This document shows, piece after piece, positions 4,652-5,498 of a stretch of 5,498 bases of DNA (positions are counted from its first letter, which is position 1; each line of letters begins with the position of its first letter). Position numbers and translations under genes: made by a program. The notes under the pieces are model-generated. The model made no database searches, was not told the origin of the DNA, and was given only the letters and a program-made list of their open reading frames with translations. Source of the DNA: Patescibacteria group bacterium (GTDB taxonomy: Bacteria; Patescibacteriota; Minisyncoccia; Minisyncoccales; CG1-02-41-26); NCBI GenBank assembly GCA_018830365.1, contig JAHJSK010000096.1, forward strand, positions 1-5,498, given 5' to 3'.

Positions 4652-5023
4652 TTAAATTAATTTTTTAATTTCTTCAACTATTTCCGAAGGCACAAAATGG
4701 GCTTTTATTAAATATTTGTCAGCTCCCATTTCCTGACTTTTTTGAATGTCTTCTTTCTGTCCCAAATTGCTTAATATTATTACTTTGGAATTTTTAAATT
4801 TTGGATTTTCTTTTATGCTTTTTAAAATTTCCCATCCATCAAACTCTGGTAAAACAATATCCAAAATAAAAAGGTCGGGGGCCTCTTCTGCTTTTTCCTT
4901 CAACAGGTGCATAGCTTTTCCCCCGGTTTCCGCTATCTTCAATTTAAAACCAGCGATTTCTAATTTTTTTTTATAAATATCTATTAAAAATGGATTGTCT
5001 TCAACTAAAAAAATTGTTTTCAT
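4652..5023 (-). CDS. CheY-like single-domain response regulator
   Basis: This 123-residue protein is one receiver domain with no output domain. Acidic residues E8-D9 in LVEDN bind the metal. D55 in LFILDIVLP is the phosphoacceptor, S85 in VIILSN is the conserved Thr/Ser switch position, and K107 in DKYLIKA is the invariant lysine, so it should be competent for phosphorylation. MGADKYLIKAHF (99-110) is the typical end of the fold. Without a DNA-binding domain it probably acts by protein contact, like the PilG, PilH and CheY proteins of twitching systems. Its place between pilB and pilT suggests it sets extension or retraction activity; this is inference. No sensor kinase is in the window. Spacing is 269 nt from pilB and 121 nt to pilT. 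The ATG at 5023 fits the domain start exactly and has an A/T-rich leader with no Shine-Dalgarno. Confidence 0.94.
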   Translation of the reverse strand: MKTIFLVEDNPFLIDIYKKKLEIAGFKLKIAETGGKAMHLLKEKAEEAPDLFILDIVLPEFDGWEILKSIKENPKFKNSKVIILSNLGQKEDIQKSQEMGADKYLIKAHFVPSEIVEEIKKLI

Positions 5024-5039
5024 TGTTTTATGATTAAGT

Positions 5040-5047
5040 GAAGCGAG
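5040..5047 (+). repeat. GAAGCGAG intergenic motif, third exact copy
   Basis: GAAGCGAG occurs here 17 nt upstream of the response-regulator start, as at 1180-1187 and 1875-1882, all on the plus strand and all outside genes. An expanded form is at 319-330. The motif stands out in AT-rich spacer DNA. Its function is unknown. Confidence 0.4.
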
Positions 5048-5152
5048 TAAAAAGTGAAAATTTTGTAATTTCCAATTATTTTAATTTTTTTTAATTGACC
5101 TAAACAAACTCAAAACACCAGCAAACCCACTCCCATTCCAAAAAGCAGTGGT

Positions 5153-5183
5153 AAACCGCTAGAGGCCCGACCTCTTGCGGTTT
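5153..5183. repeat. Hairpin carrying the AGAGGCCCGACCTCT repeat
   Basis: AAACCGC (5153-5159) pairs with GCGGTTT (5177-5183). Inside it, across one T-T mismatch, AGAGG (5161-5165) pairs with CCTCT (5171-5175) around the loop CCCGA. The inner 15-mer is the exact complement of 4610-4624. The hairpin sits between pilB and the response regulator. TTTT follows on the plus side, but the minus side, the direction of the operon, has no T tract directly after it. It is more likely a processing or attenuation structure than a plain terminator. Confidence 0.65.
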
Positions 5184-5241
5184 TAGCACTTCAATTAAAT
5201 GAAAATTATTCTATAATTTTTTAAACTATCCTCTAATTAGA

Positions 5242-5290
5242 TTCAAAATTTCAACTTTAATCTTTAATCTTTCAACTTTAATCTTTAATG
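5242..5290. repeat. Heptamer array directly behind pilB (TTTAATC/TTTCAAC)
   Basis: From 5249 the units are TTTCAAC, TTTAATC twice, TTTCAAC, TTTAATC and TTTAATG, with no gap. The in-phase unit before them (5242-5248) is TTCAAAA. The array ends 2 nt from the pilB stop codon. On the minus strand the six units from 5249 each supply TAA or TGA, so any readthrough of pilB meets stops in every frame. Confidence 0.85.
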
Positions 5291-5292
5291 CT

Positions 5293-5498
5293 CTATATTT
5301 CCTCCGTCTCTCTCATTATTTCTTCCATAGAAGTAACCCCCTGCAAAACCTTTAAAATTCCATCTTCCGCAATGGTCGTCATTCCCTGTTTTTTTGCTTC
5401 TTTTAAAATTTCTATTTCCGCTGGGTTTTCAATAATTATTTTGGCCAATTCATTGGTCATTTTCATTACTTCAGCAATTCCAATTCTACCGGCATAAC
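5293..5498 (-). CDS. pilB: Type IV pilus extension ATPase PilB, C-terminal fragment
   Basis: Sixty-seven residues are visible, ending in TAG at 5293-5295; the rest lies beyond the right edge. The fragment starts YAGRIGIAEVMKMTNELAKI, matching the GYxGRxGIxEVL block that follows the zinc-binding cysteines in PilB/GspE ATPases. It continues with KEAKKQGMTTIAEDGILKVL (33-52) and GVTSMEEIMRET (53-64), the standard C-terminus (GM.T...DG..KV..G.T..EE). PilB hydrolyses ATP to drive pilin addition at the PilC platform and opposes PilT. The Walker motifs are outside the window, so its activity cannot be judged here. It is the most upstream visible gene of the operon. Confidence 0.93.
   Translation of the reverse strand, partial: YAGRIGIAEVMKMTNELAKIIIENPAEIEILKEAKKQGMTTIAEDGILKVLQGVTSMEEIMRETEEI

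Noticed and set aside
3751..4976. Plus-strand open frames opposite pilT (3751-3951) and the response regulator (4746-4976)
   Set aside because: Antisense shadows of well-supported genes, with no conserved motifs.
5153..5183. Terminator between pilB and the response regulator
   Set aside because: The stem is good, but in the operon direction it is followed by ACCACTG rather than a T tract, so termination is not supported.

Overview
The window is AT-rich bacterial DNA carrying the 3' part of a type IV pilus assembly operon on the minus strand, a BrnT/BrnA-type toxin-antitoxin pair on the same strand, and the last 44 codons of an unrecognised plus-strand gene at the left edge. The gene order pilB / single-domain response regulator / pilT / pilC / pilin, the compact proteins, the absence of Shine-Dalgarno sequences and the low-complexity intergenic DNA together suggest a member of the Candidate Phyla Radiation (Patescibacteria, perhaps Parcubacteria). 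This assignment is an inference, because no rRNA or other phylogenetic marker is present.

Layout, left to right. At 1-135 (+) is an unidentified gene end, closed by a textbook terminator at 146-184. At 208-291 are two further perfect hairpins. At 360-906 (-) brnT and brnA overlap by 8 nt, behind a near-consensus promoter (915-943) whose expected transcription start is almost at the ATG and which contains an inverted repeat suited to autorepression. The stretch 907-1318 holds that promoter, heptamer repeats, a GC-rich palindromic cluster and the pilin terminator (1259-1290), but no convincing gene. At 1319-1795 (-) is a cysteine-rich type IV pilin or pseudopilin. The stretch 1796-2160 has no gene, but holds heptamer arrays and two DnaA-box-like 9-mers. 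At 2161-3378 (-) is pilC, at 3460-4530 (-) pilT, at 4652-5023 (-) a CheY-like receiver, and at 5293-5498 (-) the C-terminus of pilB, running off the edge.

The genes form a coherent machine. PilB powers pilus extension, PilT retraction, PilC is the inner-membrane platform, the pilin is the filament subunit, and the receiver protein probably couples motor activity to a phosphorelay. The toxin-antitoxin pair has its own promoter and appears functionally separate.

The most unusual signal is outside the genes. Nearly every gap between pilus genes contains a degenerate tandem array with a strict 7-nt period, with units differing from gap to gap but drawn from a related vocabulary. In the pilT-pilC gap the array fills almost the whole spacer and runs into the pilT stop codon. 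Because 7 is not a multiple of 3, a stop triplet in the unit closes all three frames. A second family, the near-palindrome AGAGGCCCGACCTCT, occurs three times in the spacers around the response regulator and builds a roughly 108-bp inverted repeat between it and pilT.
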